DNA from: Mycolicibacterium sediminis
Lineage (GTDB): Bacteria; Actinomycetota; Actinomycetes; Mycobacteriales; Mycobacteriaceae
Direction of reading: 5' to 3'
Assembly (NCBI RefSeq): GCF_010731735.1
Contig: NZ_AP022588.1
Location: forward strand, 1 to 64,000
Length of the DNA: 64,000 nucleotides
In this document: positions 1 to 9,466 of the stretch, in pieces
How the letters are laid out: each line of letters begins with the position of its first letter
Position numbering within the stretch: position 1 is the stretch's first letter
Notes under the pieces: generated by a model
Database searches by the model: none
The model's input: the letters and a program-made list of their open reading frames with translations, nothing else
Told to the model about the DNA's origin: nothing
Translations under genes and position numbers: made by a program

Positions 1-1137
1 ATCAACACGGGCAACGGAGTACCAGGGCGGACTGCAGTTCTCGCCCAGCACCTGTCCGGACACGGCGGTAGCGAATACGCACCGTCCGCGCACAACCAGC
101 AAGGACGAGCAGATCGCCGTCGCCGAACGCGTCCTCGCCTCGCAGGGCCGTGGCGCATGGCCGACCTGCGGCCGCGGGCTCTCGTCCGCCACGCCGCGCA
201 ATGTCGTCGCCCGACGCGCCGCAGCCGCTCGACAACCCGAACTGAACGGTTCCGCCCGCGCAGCCGTTCGAGCTGTTCTCGGCGCCGGCACCCGAGCTTC
301 TCCCCGCCGCCCGCGCCCGAGCTGCCCCGCCGCCGCCGAGGCCGCCGCGCTCGACGCACCGCTGCCCCGCCGCCCGCACCCGAGCTGCCCCGCCGCCGCC
401 CGGGCGGCCGCAGTGCCGCTCGACGCACCCTGCCCGTCGATCCTGCGCTGCCCGTCGATCCCGCGATGACCGTCGGCGAAGCCATACCCATGGATGCGCC
501 GCTGCCCCCGCCGGCCGACCTGCCGCCGGCTCCGGAGGAGCTGCCCGCACCCGACGCCGTCGCACCGCTCGACGCGCCGCTGCCGCCTGCACCAGAGCTG
601 CCCCGCCGCCCGCCGAGCCGGTGGTCGAAGCGGCCAACTGGGACGTCGTCCCCGGTGGACCGGCACCCGTCGACCAGCCGCAGGCCTGGTCGCTCAGCCG
701 TGCGGATCTGCCGCTCGAGCCGGCGCTGCCCGCGCCGTCGCTGCCCCCCTGGCCGCCGACGTCGCGGCCCCGCTCCCGCCGCCGCACCCGACCAGCCGGT
801 GGCCCTCGCCGCCGACGGCCAGCTGCCCGCACCGCCGCCGAGGGCGTGCCCCTCGCCAGCCCCGACGCACTGCCGCCCGGCTCGACGATGGATCCCGCCA
901 CGCAGGGTGCCGAGGGTCCGAACGCGAGCTACCTGAAGGATCTGTGGCAGGCGGTTCAGGCCACGAGATCAGCGGCAAGGCCCTCATCATGGGTCTCGCG
1001 CAGCGCGGCATGAACACGCCGTACCCGACGCAGGCCGCCGGCCCCAACGTGCCGATCACCCCGGGCAACGCTCCGCTGGCCGCCGACGCACCGCCCGCTC
1101 CCGAGGCACCCGCGCCTCTGCTGGCGCCGTCGCCTAG
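1..1137 (+). pseudogene. rpfA: rpfA, resuscitation-promoting factor A, 3' part, frame broken
   Basis: RpfA is a secreted lysozyme-like peptidoglycan hydrolase that helps dormant mycobacteria resume growth. The window opens inside the Rpf domain: across three frames one reads GG-YQGGLQFSPSTW, SGHGGSEYAPSAHN and SKDEQIAVAERVLASQG, then a long Ala/Pro repeat region, and finally SYLKDLWQAV and [18 protein letters not shown], matching the mycobacterial RpfA C-terminus. No single frame stays open. Restoring one or two bases, for example a G in the Trp codon near 54 or two bases near 102, rejoins the frames. The stop is most likely the TAG at 1135-1137, but 1163-1165 is possible. The neighbour genes support rpfA by synteny. 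I infer sequence error rather than loss of function. Confidence 0.8.
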
Positions 1138-1143
1138 TCGACC

Positions 1144-1173
1144 GGCTCGGCCTGGGTCCGCCTAGGCCGAGCC
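1144..1173. terminator. Inverted repeat between rpfA and moaE2
   Basis: A perfect 10-bp inverted repeat, GGCTCGGCCT at 1144-1153 and AGGCCGAGCC at 1164-1173, has a 10-base loop. It lies just after the likely rpfA stop and covers the last codons of moaE2 on the other strand, where two converging genes end. No T-run follows on either side, so a terminator role is inferred from position and stem strength only. Confidence 0.45.
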
Positions 1174-1562
1174 GACCCTCGGTTCCATCGGCGAAGAACT
1201 GGTGCTTCCACACCGGTAGCCGCGCCTTCACGGTGTCGACGAGCAGCGCACACGTCTCAAACGCCGCACGGCGGTGATCGGCGGCGGCCACCAGCGCGGC
1301 GTCGCCGATGTGCAGCGTCCCCGCGATGGCTCACGGCGATCGCGCGTACGCCGGCGGCGCGCGCCACCTCCTCCGCGACGAGGACGTCGAGTGAGTCGGG
1401 TGCCCGGAGTACTCCAGCCGGATCACGCCGCGACCGCCGTCGTGGTCGCGGACGACGCCGGAGAATCCGACGACGGCTCCGGCTGCCGCCGTGCGCGACG
1501 AGCGCCTCGTGCTCGGTGAGATCGATCGGGTCATCGGTGAGCGCCACGCGCACGGACGTCAT
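1162..1562 (-). pseudogene. moaE2: moaE2, molybdopterin synthase large subunit, frame broken
   Basis: MoaE pairs with MoaD to insert sulfur into precursor Z during molybdopterin synthesis. The start [24 protein letters not shown], the middle [20 protein letters not shown] and the end [21 protein letters not shown] (with the catalytic-type lysines) are all recognisable, but lie in different frames. At least four shifts are needed. Near the end, two missing bases would turn the read into ERVGSA followed by the TAG complement at 1162-1164. It is the last gene of the minus-strand moaC2-mog-moaE2 operon, 25 bp after mog. The fault pattern is the same as in its neighbours, so I think it is sequence error. 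Confidence 0.8.
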
Positions 1563-1587
1563 CGGTGCCTCCTCCTCGCGCTTGCGC

Positions 1588-2072
1588 TCATCGGCTGTGA
1601 TCGCCTCCAGCGAGTTGATCCAGCGCGTGGTCCAAGACCTCGTCGAGCACGCCCAGACCGTCCTTCACGCCACCCGTCGAGCCCGGCAGGTTGACGACGA
1701 GGATGCCGTCCCGCACCCCGCACACGCCACGCGACAGCACCGAGGTCGGCACGTGCGGCAGTCCCGAGCGCCGGATGGCGTCGGCGCGGATCTGATAGTC
1801 GACGATCGCGGCGGTCGCGTCGGCGGTGCCGTCGGTCGGTGAGATGCCGGTTCCGCCCGAGGTGAGGACGAGGTCGACCTTCTCCCCGATCGCCTCGATC
1901 AGCGCCCGGTTGACTGCCATGCCGTCGGCCACGACGATGGGGGCGGGTACGTCGAATCCTCTGTCGCGCAACCACTCCACGATGACGGGACCGGTGCGGT
2001 CCTCGTATACCCCGGTGGCCGCGCGGGTGGATGCGATGACGACGCGCGCCGTCCTCGGCGGGCGGCGGTCAC
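1588..2072 (-). CDS. mog: Mog/MoaB-type molybdopterin adenylyltransferase
   Basis: This enzyme adenylylates molybdopterin before molybdenum insertion. From residue about 28 the frame is clean: EWLRDRGFDVPAPIVVADG, then the family signature LTSGGTGISPTD and the C-terminal VNLPGSTGGVKDGL. The 5' part, ARVVIASTRAATGVYEDRTG, is in the same frame, but a one-base type shift near 2045 separates it from the best start, GTG at 2070-2072. That GTG overlaps the moaC2 stop as GTGA, a normal sign of translational coupling. A shorter intact reading from the in-frame ATG at 1980 lacks the conserved first strand. Length, about 160 residues, is typical. Confidence 0.82.
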
Positions 2073-2533
2073 CGCGTCCAGCTCGGTCTTGCCGCCGTCC
2101 TTGCGCACCACGGCTATCCCTCGATGGTCGCCGCCGGGTCGACGGCCTTGAGCATGTCGTACAGCGTGAGCGCGGCGACGCTGACGGCGGTCAGGGCCTC
2201 CATCTCGACACCGGTGCGATCGGTGGTCCGGACGGTCGCGGTGACGTCGACGGAGTCGGTGCCGATGTCGAAGTCGACGTCCACCCGGTGAGCGCGAGCT
2301 GATGGCACAGCGGAATGAGGTCACTGGTGCGCTTGGCCGCGAGGATGCCGGCGACGCGTGCGGTCGCCAACGCGTCACCCTTGGGCAGGCCCTTGGAGGC
2401 GATGAGGTCCACGACGTCCGTCCGCGTCCGCAGGGTCCCCGGCCACGGCGGTGCGCCTGGTGGCGTCCTTGGCGGTGACGTCGACCATGTGTGCCGCGCC
2501 CTCGTCGTCGAGGTGCGACAACCGATCGGCCAC
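2069..2533 (-). pseudogene. moaC2: moaC2, cyclic pyranopterin monophosphate synthase, frame broken
   Basis: MoaC closes the pyranopterin ring after MoaA in molybdenum cofactor synthesis. The parts are clear: [25 protein letters not shown] from a GTG at 2531-2533, then [61 protein letters not shown] and VVRKDGGKTEL. They fall in different frames, with shifts near 2437, 2297, 2116 and 2083. Restoring two bases at the last site gives the usual WTR end followed by TGA at 2069-2071. The gene starts 2 bp after the small upstream ORF and overlaps mog by 4 bp, so this is one operon. Confidence 0.82.
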
Positions 2534-2535
2534 GG

Positions 2536-2718
2536 CTACTTGTTGACGACGGTGACCGGGTGCGTGTACGGCAGGGCGTCGGCAGGCAGCGGGAACGAGA
2601 CGTCGCCGAACGGCGACAGCGCACCGGTACGGTCGCTCGCCAGTTCGCTGACGGCGTGGTCGCCGTCCTCGGTCTGAGGCCAGCCATTGTCGACGTACTG
2701 CTTCTTCTTCTCAGCCAC
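2536..2718 (-). CDS. Small conserved protein at the head of the moa operon (Rv0863-like)
   Basis: A 60-residue acidic protein beginning [19 protein letters not shown] from a GTG at 2716-2718 and ending in [16 protein letters not shown]. It is intact, unlike its neighbours. I match it by position to M. tuberculosis Rv0863, which sits between Rv0862c and moaC2; I cannot name a function. It has no membrane segment or signal peptide. Its stop lies 2 bp from the moaC2 start, so it is cotranscribed and probably translationally coupled with the molybdopterin genes. Confidence 0.65.
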   Translation of the reverse strand: MAEKKKQYVDNGWPQTEDGDHAVSELASDRTGALSPFGDVSFPLPADALPYTHPVTVVNK

Positions 2719-2769
2719 GTGTCCATTGTGGCAGGCCAAGCGGTGGCTGGCGAGACCGGTGCGCTGGCT

Positions 2770-2775
2770 TAGGCT
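2770..2775 (+). promoter_or_regulatory. Leaderless-type -10 (TAGGCT) for the Rv0862c-like gene
   Basis: TAGGCT stands seven bases before the ATG at 2783. This spacing puts the transcript start at or next to the start codon, the mycobacterial leaderless arrangement. No Shine-Dalgarno sequence is present, which agrees. Confidence 0.45.
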
Positions 2776-2782
2776 GGATGCG

Positions 2783-5005
2783 ATGTCCGAACCCGACCCC
2801 GCCATGCCGCTGGGCACCTGGTTGGCCGGCCTGCCCGACGAGCAGCTGATCCGGTTGCTCGAGCTGCGACCCGATCTCACCCAGCCGCCACCCGGTTCCA
2901 TCGCGGCCCTGGCTGCCCGCGCGCAGTCCCGACAATCGGTGAAGGCGGCCACCGACGACCTCGACTTTCTGCGGCTCTCGGTGCTCGACGGTCTGCTGTT
3001 CCTGCACGCCGACGCATCTGCGGTGCCGACGGCCAAGCTGGTCGCCCTGTTCGGCGGTGACGACCGCGTGCTCACCGCGCTGGACGACCTCCGCGAGCGT
3101 GGGCTGGTCTGGGGTGAGACGAGCGTCCGCGTGACCGCGGAGGCCGCCTCCGGCCTGCCGTGGCATCCGGGCCAGGTCACCTCCGAGGCCACGGTGCCCG
3201 ACCCGCGGCGATCACCGAACTGCTGGCCGGCCTCGACACCGCGCAGCGCGAACTCCTGGAGCGGCTGGTCGAGGGATCGCCGGTGGGCCGGACCCGGGAC
3301 GCCGGGACGCCGCCGGACCGTCCGGTGCAGCGACTGCTCGCGGCCGGCTGCTCCGCCAGGTCGACGACGACACGGTGATCCTGCCGCGGCTGGTGGGGGT
3401 CATGCGCGGTCAGCTCAGGGACCGACCGGTGTCGACCCTCCGGACCCCGTGGTGTCGACGCTCGCGGTCGCCGACACCGATGCCGCGGCGGCCGGCTCGG
3501 CCATCGACGTGCTGCGCGAGGTGGAACTGGTCCTGGACACGCTGTCGAGCGGACCGGTCGCCGAGTTGCGCAGCGGCGGGCTCGGGTTCGCGAGGTGAAG
3601 CGCCCGCGAAGGCCACCGGCATCGACGATCAGCGACTCGGCCTCGTCACGGGGTCGCCGCCGCGGCGGGTCTGATCGCGGTGGGGATGCCGGAACCCGAG
3701 CCGCAGGACGGCATCGGACCGTTCTGGGCGCCGACGGTGGCAGCCGACCGGTTCATCGAGTCGTCCGCGGGGGCGCGCTGGTATCTGCTGGTGTCGTCGT
3801 GGCTGGAGCTGTCGGCCCGGCCCAGCCTGATCGGTGAACGCGGCCCCGACAACAAACCCTATGCGGCACTGTCGGATTCGCTGTACTCGACGGCGGCACC
3901 ACTCGATCGGCGGCTGCTCCTCCGCATGCTCGCCGACCTGCCGCCCGGCGCCGGGGTCGACGCGACCCGTGCCGCCTCCGCCCTGGCGTGGCGTCGCCCG
4001 CGATGGGCGGCGCGACTACAGCCGGGTCCGGTGGGCGCGCTGCTCACCGAGGCCCACACGCTGGGCGTCGTGGGTCGCGGCGCGCTCGCCTCGCCCATCC
4101 GCCTGCTGCTCGACGGTGCGCCCGAGGATGCGGTGGTGGCCGCGATGAGCAAGGTGCTGCCGAAGCCGATCGACCACTTCCTGCTGCAGGCCGACCTGAC
4201 CGTCGTCGTGCCGGGGCCGCTGGAACGCGAACTGGCAGAGCGGCTCTCCGCCGTCGCCACCGTCGAGTCCGCCGGCGCCGCCATGGTTTATCGGATCAGC
4301 GAGGCCACGATCCGGCGGGCACTCGACACCGGTTGCACGGCAACCGAACTGCACGCGCTGTTCGAGCGTCACTCCAAGACTCCGGTCCCGCAGGGTCTGA
4401 CCTATCTGATCGACGACGTCGCCCGCAGGCACGGTCAGCTCCGGGTCGGCATGGCGTCGTCGTTCGTCCGGTGTGAGGACCCCGCGCTGCTCGCCCAGGC
4501 CGTCGCGGCGCCCGCGATGGCCGCCGTCGAGATGCGCAGCCTCGCCCCCACCGTGGCGGTGTCGGCCGCTCCGATCGCCGACGTGCTCGCCGGACTGCGC
4601 GCGGCGGGCTTCGCGCCGGCAGCCGAGGACTGGTCGGGTGCGATCGTCGACATCCGCAGCCGGGGTGCCCGCGTGCCCGTTCCCCGGCGCCGCGGCTACC
4701 GGCCGCTGCCGACGCCGAGTCCGCAGACGCTCGGGGCCATCGTCGCCGTCCTGCGCAAGATGGTGGCGCGCATCCGCCGGGGTCGTCTCGATCCCGCGAG
4801 GCGATGGCACAGCTGCAGTCGGCCGCCCAGCAGCAGACGTCGGTGGTGATCGGCTACGTCGACCCGGCGGGGGTGGCCACGCAACGCGTCGTCGCGCCGA
4901 TCAACGTCCGCGGCGGCACGCTGACCGCCTTCGATCCGGCCGCCGGGCGGGCCCGAGTTCGCAATCCACCGCGTGACGTCCGTCGTGTCGGCCGACTCGC
5001 AATAA
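2783..5005 (+). pseudogene. XPB/Ssl2-like helicase-associated protein (Rv0862c-like), frame broken
   Basis: The product resembles the helicase-associated N-terminal domain family found next to ercc3 in actinobacteria; its role is not established, but the pairing suggests DNA repair. It opens [32 protein letters not shown] and ends EFAIHRVTSVVSADSQ before TAA at 5003-5005, about 740 residues in all. A long middle stretch (3680-4795) is clean. Seven shifts are needed, near 3207, 3350, 3420, 3600, 3655, 4797 and 4950. The next gene, ercc3, follows 37 bp later on the same strand. I infer an intact gene with sequence errors. Confidence 0.72.
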
Positions 5006-5042
5006 TGGATGGAATGACTACCGCAAGCGTGGGCGCGAGCGC

Positions 5043-6691
5043 GTGACCGACGGCCCCCTGATCGTCCAGTCCGACAAGACGCTGCTGCTCGAGATCGACC
5101 ACGAGCTGGCGGGTGCCGCCCGCTCGGCCATCGCGCCGTTCGCCGAACTGGAACGTGCCCCCGAGCACGTGCACACCTACCGCATCACCCCGCTGGCGCT
5201 CTGGAACGCCCGAGCGGCAGGCCACGACGCCGAGCAGGTCGTCGACGCACTGGTCTCCTTCTCCGCTACGCCGTGCCGCAGCCGCTGCTGGTCGACATCG
5301 TCGACACCATGGCCCGCTACGGCCGCCTGCAGCTGGTCAAGAGCCCCGTGCACGGGTTGATGCTGGTCAGCACCGACCGTGCGGTCCTCGAGGAGGTGCT
5401 GCGCAACAAGAAGATCGCACCGATGCTCGGCACCCGCATCGACGACGACACCGTGCTGGTCCACCCCAGCGAGCGCGGCCGCGTCAAGCAGATGCTGCTG
5501 AAGATCGGCTGGCCGGCCGAGGACCTCGCCGGGTACGTCAACGGCGAGGCGCACGCCATCGAGCTGGACCAGACCGGCTGGGAGCTGCGCGACTACCAGG
5601 AGATGGCCGTCGACTCGTTCTGGGCCGGTGGCTCCGGCGTCGTCGTGCTGCCGTGCGGCGCGGGCAAGACTCTGGTCGGCGCCGCGGCGATGGCCAAGGC
5701 AGGTGCCACCACGCTCATCCTGGTCACCAACACCGTGGCCGGCAGGCAGTGGAAGCGCGAACTGATCGCGCGCACCTCGCTCACGGAGGAGGAGATCGGC
5801 GAGTACTCCGGCGAGCGCAAGGAGGTCCGACCCGTCACGATCGCGACCTACCAGGTCATCACGCGTCGTACCAAGGGCGAGTACAAGCACCTGGAGCTGT
5901 TCGACAGCCGCGACTGGGGCCTGATCATCTACGACGAGGTGCACCTGCTGCCCGCACCCGTGTTCCGCATGACCGCCGACCTCCAGTCGCGGCGCAGGCT
6001 CGGGCTCACCGCGACTCTCATCCGCGAGGACGGCCGCGAGGGCGACGTCTTCAGCCTGATCGGACCGAAGCGGTACGACGCCCCGTGGAAGGACATCGAG
6101 GCGCAGGGCTGGATCGCGCCCGCCGAGTGCATCGAGGTCCGCGTCACGATGACCGACAACGAGCGCATGATCTACGCGACGGCCGAGCCCGAGGAGCGCT
6201 ACAAACTCTGCTCGACGGCGCACACCAAGATCGCCGTCGTGAAGTCGATCCTCGACCGCCACCCCGGCGAACCGACGCTGGTGATCGGCGCCTACCTCGA
6301 TCAGCTCGACGAACTGGGCACCGAACTCGGCGCACCGGTGATCCAGGGCTCGACGAAGAACGCCGAGCGCGAGATACTGTTCGACCAGTTCCGCCGCGGC
6401 GAGATCCAGACGCTGGTGGTGTCCAAGGTCGCGAACTTCTCGATCGACCTCCCCGAGGCGAGCGTCGCGGTGCAGGTGTCCGGGACCTTTGGGTCGCGCC
6501 AGGAAGAGGCCCAGCGTCTCGGCCGACTGCTGCGGCCGAAGGCCGACGGTGGCGGCGCGGTGTTCTACTCGGTGGTCTCGCGCGACAGCCTCGACGCCGA
6601 GTACGCGGCGCACCGGCAGCGCTTCCTCGCCGAACAGGGCTACGGCTACGTCATCAAGGACGCCGACGACATGCTCGGCCCCGCCATATGA
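5043..6691 (+). CDS. ercc3: XPB-type DNA repair helicase Ercc3, one frameshift
   Basis: A superfamily 2 helicase related to eukaryotic XPB; such proteins unwind DNA with 3'-5' polarity. Starting from GTG at 5043, the first 73 residues read cleanly, then one C appears to be missing in the run near 5263, and the rest runs open to TGA at 6689-6691, about 549 residues. Motif I CGAGKT lies near residue 206, the DEVH box near 297, and motif VI-type QRLGRLLRP near 500. From 5273 on the frame alone encodes the complete ATPase core. The stop overlaps the next start as ATGA. This is the last frameshift I find in the window. Confidence 0.88.
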
Positions 6692-7035
6692 CGGTGTTGC
6701 GTGTCGTTCCGGTGCACACGGTCACCGATCTCGGCGCGGCGGCGGCCTACTCCCGGGTCCTCGGGCTCGCGGAGGTGATGAACCACGGGTGGATCGTCAC
6801 GCTCGCCGACGCCGATGGGCGTCACCAGCTGAGCCTGATGACGCGCGACCTGACCGCCGAGGTCAACCCGACGGTCTCGGTCGAGGTGGACGACGTCGAT
6901 GCGGCGTACGACGCTGCGGTCGCCGCCGGATTGGCGATCGTGCACCCACTCTCCGACGAGGACTGGGGCGTCCGACGCTTCTTCTTCGCCGATGCCGCCG
7001 GGAACGTCGTCAACGTCCTCGCACACATCGGTTGA
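6688..7035 (+). CDS. VOC (glyoxalase/bleomycin-resistance fold) family protein
   Basis: A 115-residue protein with the paired beta-alpha-beta-beta-beta units of the vicinal oxygen chelate fold: VVPVHTVTDLGAAAAYSRVLGL at the start and FFADAAGNVVNVLAHIG at the end. Members bind a metal or small drug, but the ligand here cannot be told. The expected N-terminal histidine-type ligand is present in VPVHTV, and the late acidic ligand is not obvious. It overlaps ercc3 by 4 bp (ATGA), so the two are cotranscribed, perhaps only by chance of genome packing. Confidence 0.75.
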   Translation: MTVLRVVPVHTVTDLGAAAAYSRVLGLAEVMNHGWIVTLADADGRHQLSLMTRDLTAEVNPTVSVEVDDVDAAYDAAVAAGLAIVHPLSDEDWGVRRFFFADAAGNVVNVLAHIG

Positions 7036-7068
7036 TCCGAGTCGATCGCGGAGTCGGCGGTCAGGCGC

Positions 7069-7074
7069 TAATCT
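7069..7074 (+). promoter_or_regulatory. -10 element TAATCT for the proline-rich secreted protein
   Basis: TAATCT is a good mycobacterial -10 hexamer and lies eight bases before the ATG at 7083. A leaderless or nearly leaderless transcript is implied. No convincing -35 is visible at 16-18 bases. Confidence 0.4.
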
Positions 7075-7082
7075 CGTCAGCT

Positions 7083-7691
7083 ATGACCCGCAGCAGCGCC
7101 GCCTCGCGCACGAATGCCGCCAAGGTGGCCCTGGCCGGACTCGCCCTGAGCGTCGGCGCCATGGTCTGCGCCGTACCCGCCGGTGCGGAGCCCGTGGCCC
7201 CGACGCCGGTGCCCGGCGATCCGCTGGCCCCTCCGCCGCCAGGCCAGCCCGTCGTCGTGCAAGAGGTCGCGGGTGGCGACGCGCCGCCGGCTCCCCCGCC
7301 GATCGGTGCACCGCCGGTGCCGGAGGTCCAGAATCAGGTCTACGGCTCGGGGTCGAGTTCGGGCAAGCTGGGCTTCCTGCGCGACGCGTTCAATCAGGCG
7401 AAGAACCCCTACGGCGACATGCAGCCGATGGGAAGCGCACCCCCACCCGGCGCCGGGCCCGCACCGCAGCTCCCCCCCGGCTACCAGTCGACCAACGCAC
7501 CCGAGTCCAACGGCCCGCCCGCGACGGGCAACTACTCCGGTGGGCCGGCGCTGCCGGAGGGCTACTACCCGCTCAACGGGCCGCCGCCGCCCGGATACTT
7601 CGATGGGCCGCCTCCGCCGCCGCCGGCCACGCCGGGTGCGTACCAGCCGGTGGTGTCGCCGCCGCCTCCTCCGCTGCTCCCGGCGCCGTAG
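7083..7691 (+). CDS. Exported proline-rich protein of unknown function
   Basis: A 202-residue protein. Residues 1-34 look like a signal peptide: basic MTRSSAASRTNAAK, a hydrophobic core ALAGLALSVGAMVCAVPAG and an A-x-A type end near GAE. The rest is dominated by Pro, Gly and Ala, with PPPP runs, a short folded-looking part around GKLGFLRDAFNQAKNPYGDM, and a PPPPLLPAP end. No enzymatic motif is visible. Such proteins are usually cell-wall associated or secreted in mycobacteria. I do not recognise a named family. It is a single-gene unit, convergent with the LysR gene downstream. Confidence 0.75.
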   Translation: MTRSSAASRTNAAKVALAGLALSVGAMVCAVPAGAEPVAPTPVPGDPLAPPPPGQPVVVQEVAGGDAPPAPPPIGAPPVPEVQNQVYGSGSSSGKLGFLRDAFNQAKNPYGDMQPMGSAPPPGAGPAPQLPPGYQSTNAPESNGPPATGNYSGGPALPEGYYPLNGPPPPGYFDGPPPPPPATPGAYQPVVSPPPPPLLPAP

Positions 7692-7703
7692 CGTCGCTCG
7701 AAC

Positions 7704-8624
7704 TCAGTTCCCCGCGCGATGCGGGTCACCTGCCGTCAGCCACGTCCCGGGTTCGGTGAGTGCCGACGCGTCGGTGTCTGCGGTGAAGGCGTCGACGACG
7801 GCGTGCACGGACGGGTTCGCCTCGCCGCGCCGCCACACCAGCGACCAGGTCCACACCGGCATGGGATCGATCACGGGACGGCGCACCAGGTCCGAGGGCG
7901 TTGCGTCATTCTGTCCCTTGGGATTGTTGAGCACCGGGCCGCGTAGTCGACGGACGTGGTCGAAGAACGTCGATCCCGTGACGCCGCCGTCGTCGACGCG
8001 AACCACGCGCGCGCCGGACTCGCGAGCGAATTCGGCGGCGTAGCGGTTCCACGACGACCAGCTCGCCTCGTCGGAGTCGAGCAGCACCGTCAGGTGCCCC
8101 GCCTCGACCGGGGAGGCGTCTTGCCCCATGGAGACGGCGTAGAGCCGGTCGGTGCCGACCAGCCGCGCGTCGAGTTCGAGGGCATCGAGGTCCGGCCGTT
8201 CGACCCAGCAGATGGCGAGATCCAGGCTGCCGTCCGCGACGCGCGCCGCCTGCGCGTGCGACGGCATCACCCAGGTGTCGACCCGGACCCTCGCCACACC
8301 CGCGGCCCGTTCAGCCCAGTCCGTCGGACACCACTGCACGCAGCCGATTCGCACCGGTTCCGACGACGACAGACCCAGGGCCTCACGGCGGAGTTCGTCG
8401 GCCTGCCCGATCAACGCCCGGGCGCGGGGCAGCAGCGCGGAGCCGGCGGCGGTGAGCGCGACCGACCGGCGATCGCGGTCGAACAACTGCACCTTCAGGT
8501 CCCGTTCGAGGGACTTGATCTGCTGCGACAGCGAGGGTCCGGCGATGCGCAGCCGGTCGGCGGCACGCCCGAAGTTCAACTCGTCGGCCACTGTGACGAA
8601 GTAGCGCAGCTGTCGCAACTCCAC
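7704..8624 (-). CDS. LysR-family transcriptional regulator
   Basis: A 306-residue regulator starting from GTG at 8622-8624 with VELRQLRYFVTVADELNFGRAADRL, the standard LysR winged helix-turn-helix, followed by SLSQQIKSLERDLKVQLFDRDRRSVALTAAG. The C-terminal two thirds is the substrate-binding domain. An upstream extension to 8801 is open but lies outside the family fold and runs into the intergenic region. It is divergent from the SDR gene at 8749, separated by 124 bp, so LysR convention suggests that the SDR-NTF2 pair is its target; the inducer is unknown. Confidence 0.88.
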   Translation of the reverse strand: MELRQLRYFVTVADELNFGRAADRLRIAGPSLSQQIKSLERDLKVQLFDRDRRSVALTAAGSALLPRARALIGQADELRREALGLSSSEPVRIGCVQWCPTDWAERAAGVARVRVDTWVMPSHAQAARVADGSLDLAICWVERPDLDALELDARLVGTDRLYAVSMGQDASPVEAGHLTVLLDSDEASWSSWNRYAAEFARESGARVVRVDDGGVTGSTFFDHVRRLRGPVLNNPKGQNDATPSDLVRRPVIDPMPVWTWSLVWRRGEANPSVHAVVDAFTADTDASALTEPGTWLTAGDPHRAGN

Positions 8625-8748
8625 GCGGTCAGCGTAGGCGAGTGAGAGGCCACGTCTACCAGCAGCGAGCAAACCGGTCTCGTCGAAGTGGAGTGCAACC
8701 CGTCCGCGCCGCGTTCGAATGATCGTCACATCGAGAAGGGACCACGAC

Positions 8749-9465
8749 ATGACCACCTCCACTCCCCGCGTCGCGATCGTCACCGGCGCATCCCAGGGCA
8801 TCGGCGAGGCCCTCGTCGCCGGTTACCGCAGGCTCGGCTACTCCGTCGTCGCCAACTCCCGCTCGATCGGCGAGCACGACGACCCGGGTGTGCTCGCCGT
8901 CGCCGGCGACATCGGACAGCCGGGGGTCGGCGCCCGCGTCGTGGCCGCCGCCGTCGAACGCTTCGGGCGAGTCGACACCGTGGTGAACAACGCGGGGATC
9001 TTCATCGCCAAGCCGTTCGTCGACTACACCGACGAGGAGTACGACGCGATCACGGGCGTCAACCTGCGCGGCTTCTTCGAGGTGTCCCGCGCCGCGGTGG
9101 CGCAGATGCTCCGCCAGGGCGACGGTGGGCACGTCATCACGATCTCGACATCGCTGGTCGACCACGCCAACTCCGGCGTACCGTCGGCGCTCGCCTCGTT
9201 GACCAAGGGCGGACTCAACGCCGCGACACGTGCCCTCGCCGTCGAGTACGCCACCCGCGGGATACGTTCCAACGCAGTGGCTCTCGGCATCATCAGGACT
9301 CCCATGCACCAGCCGTCCGACTACGTGGAGCTGGCGAAGCTGCATCCCGTCGGGCGGGTCGGCGAGATCGACGACGTGGTCGACGCGGTGCTCTACCTGG
9401 AGAAGGCACCGTTCGTCACCGGCGAGATCCTGCACGTCGACGGCGGCCAGAGTGCGGGTCACTGA
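8749..9465 (+). CDS. SDR-family protein without the catalytic tyrosine
   Basis: A 238-residue Rossmann protein with the cofactor motif TGASQGIGEA near residue 16 and NNAG in the fourth strand. The start is ATG at 8749, preceded by GAGAAGGG, rather than the unsupported ATG at 8719. Where classical SDRs have Ser then YxxxK, this protein reads ISTSLVDHANSG then SALASLTKGG: the lysine is kept but the position four residues before it is Ala, and no Tyr is nearby. The C-terminus GEILHVDGGQSAGH is typical of one SDR subgroup. It is followed 1 bp later by an NTF2-like gene and faces a LysR gene. Confidence 0.85.
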   Translation: MTTSTPRVAIVTGASQGIGEALVAGYRRLGYSVVANSRSIGEHDDPGVLAVAGDIGQPGVGARVVAAAVERFGRVDTVVNNAGIFIAKPFVDYTDEEYDAITGVNLRGFFEVSRAAVAQMLRQGDGGHVITISTSLVDHANSGVPSALASLTKGGLNAATRALAVEYATRGIRSNAVALGIIRTPMHQPSDYVELAKLHPVGRVGEIDDVVDAVLYLEKAPFVTGEILHVDGGQSAGH

Positions 9466-9466
9466 G

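Noticed and set aside
157..1013. Several long open frames over the rpfA Pro/Ala region on both strands
   Set aside because: They result from high GC content; only the frame pieces matching the RpfA Pro/Ala and C-terminal sequence have support.
1..5265. Programmed ribosomal frameshifting in rpfA, moa or ercc3
   Set aside because: There are too many shifts, in both directions, without slippery sequences, in genes that normally need none.
7083..7691. PE/PPE protein
   Set aside because: It has many prolines but no N-terminal Pro-Glu or Pro-Pro-Glu domain; a signal peptide is present instead.
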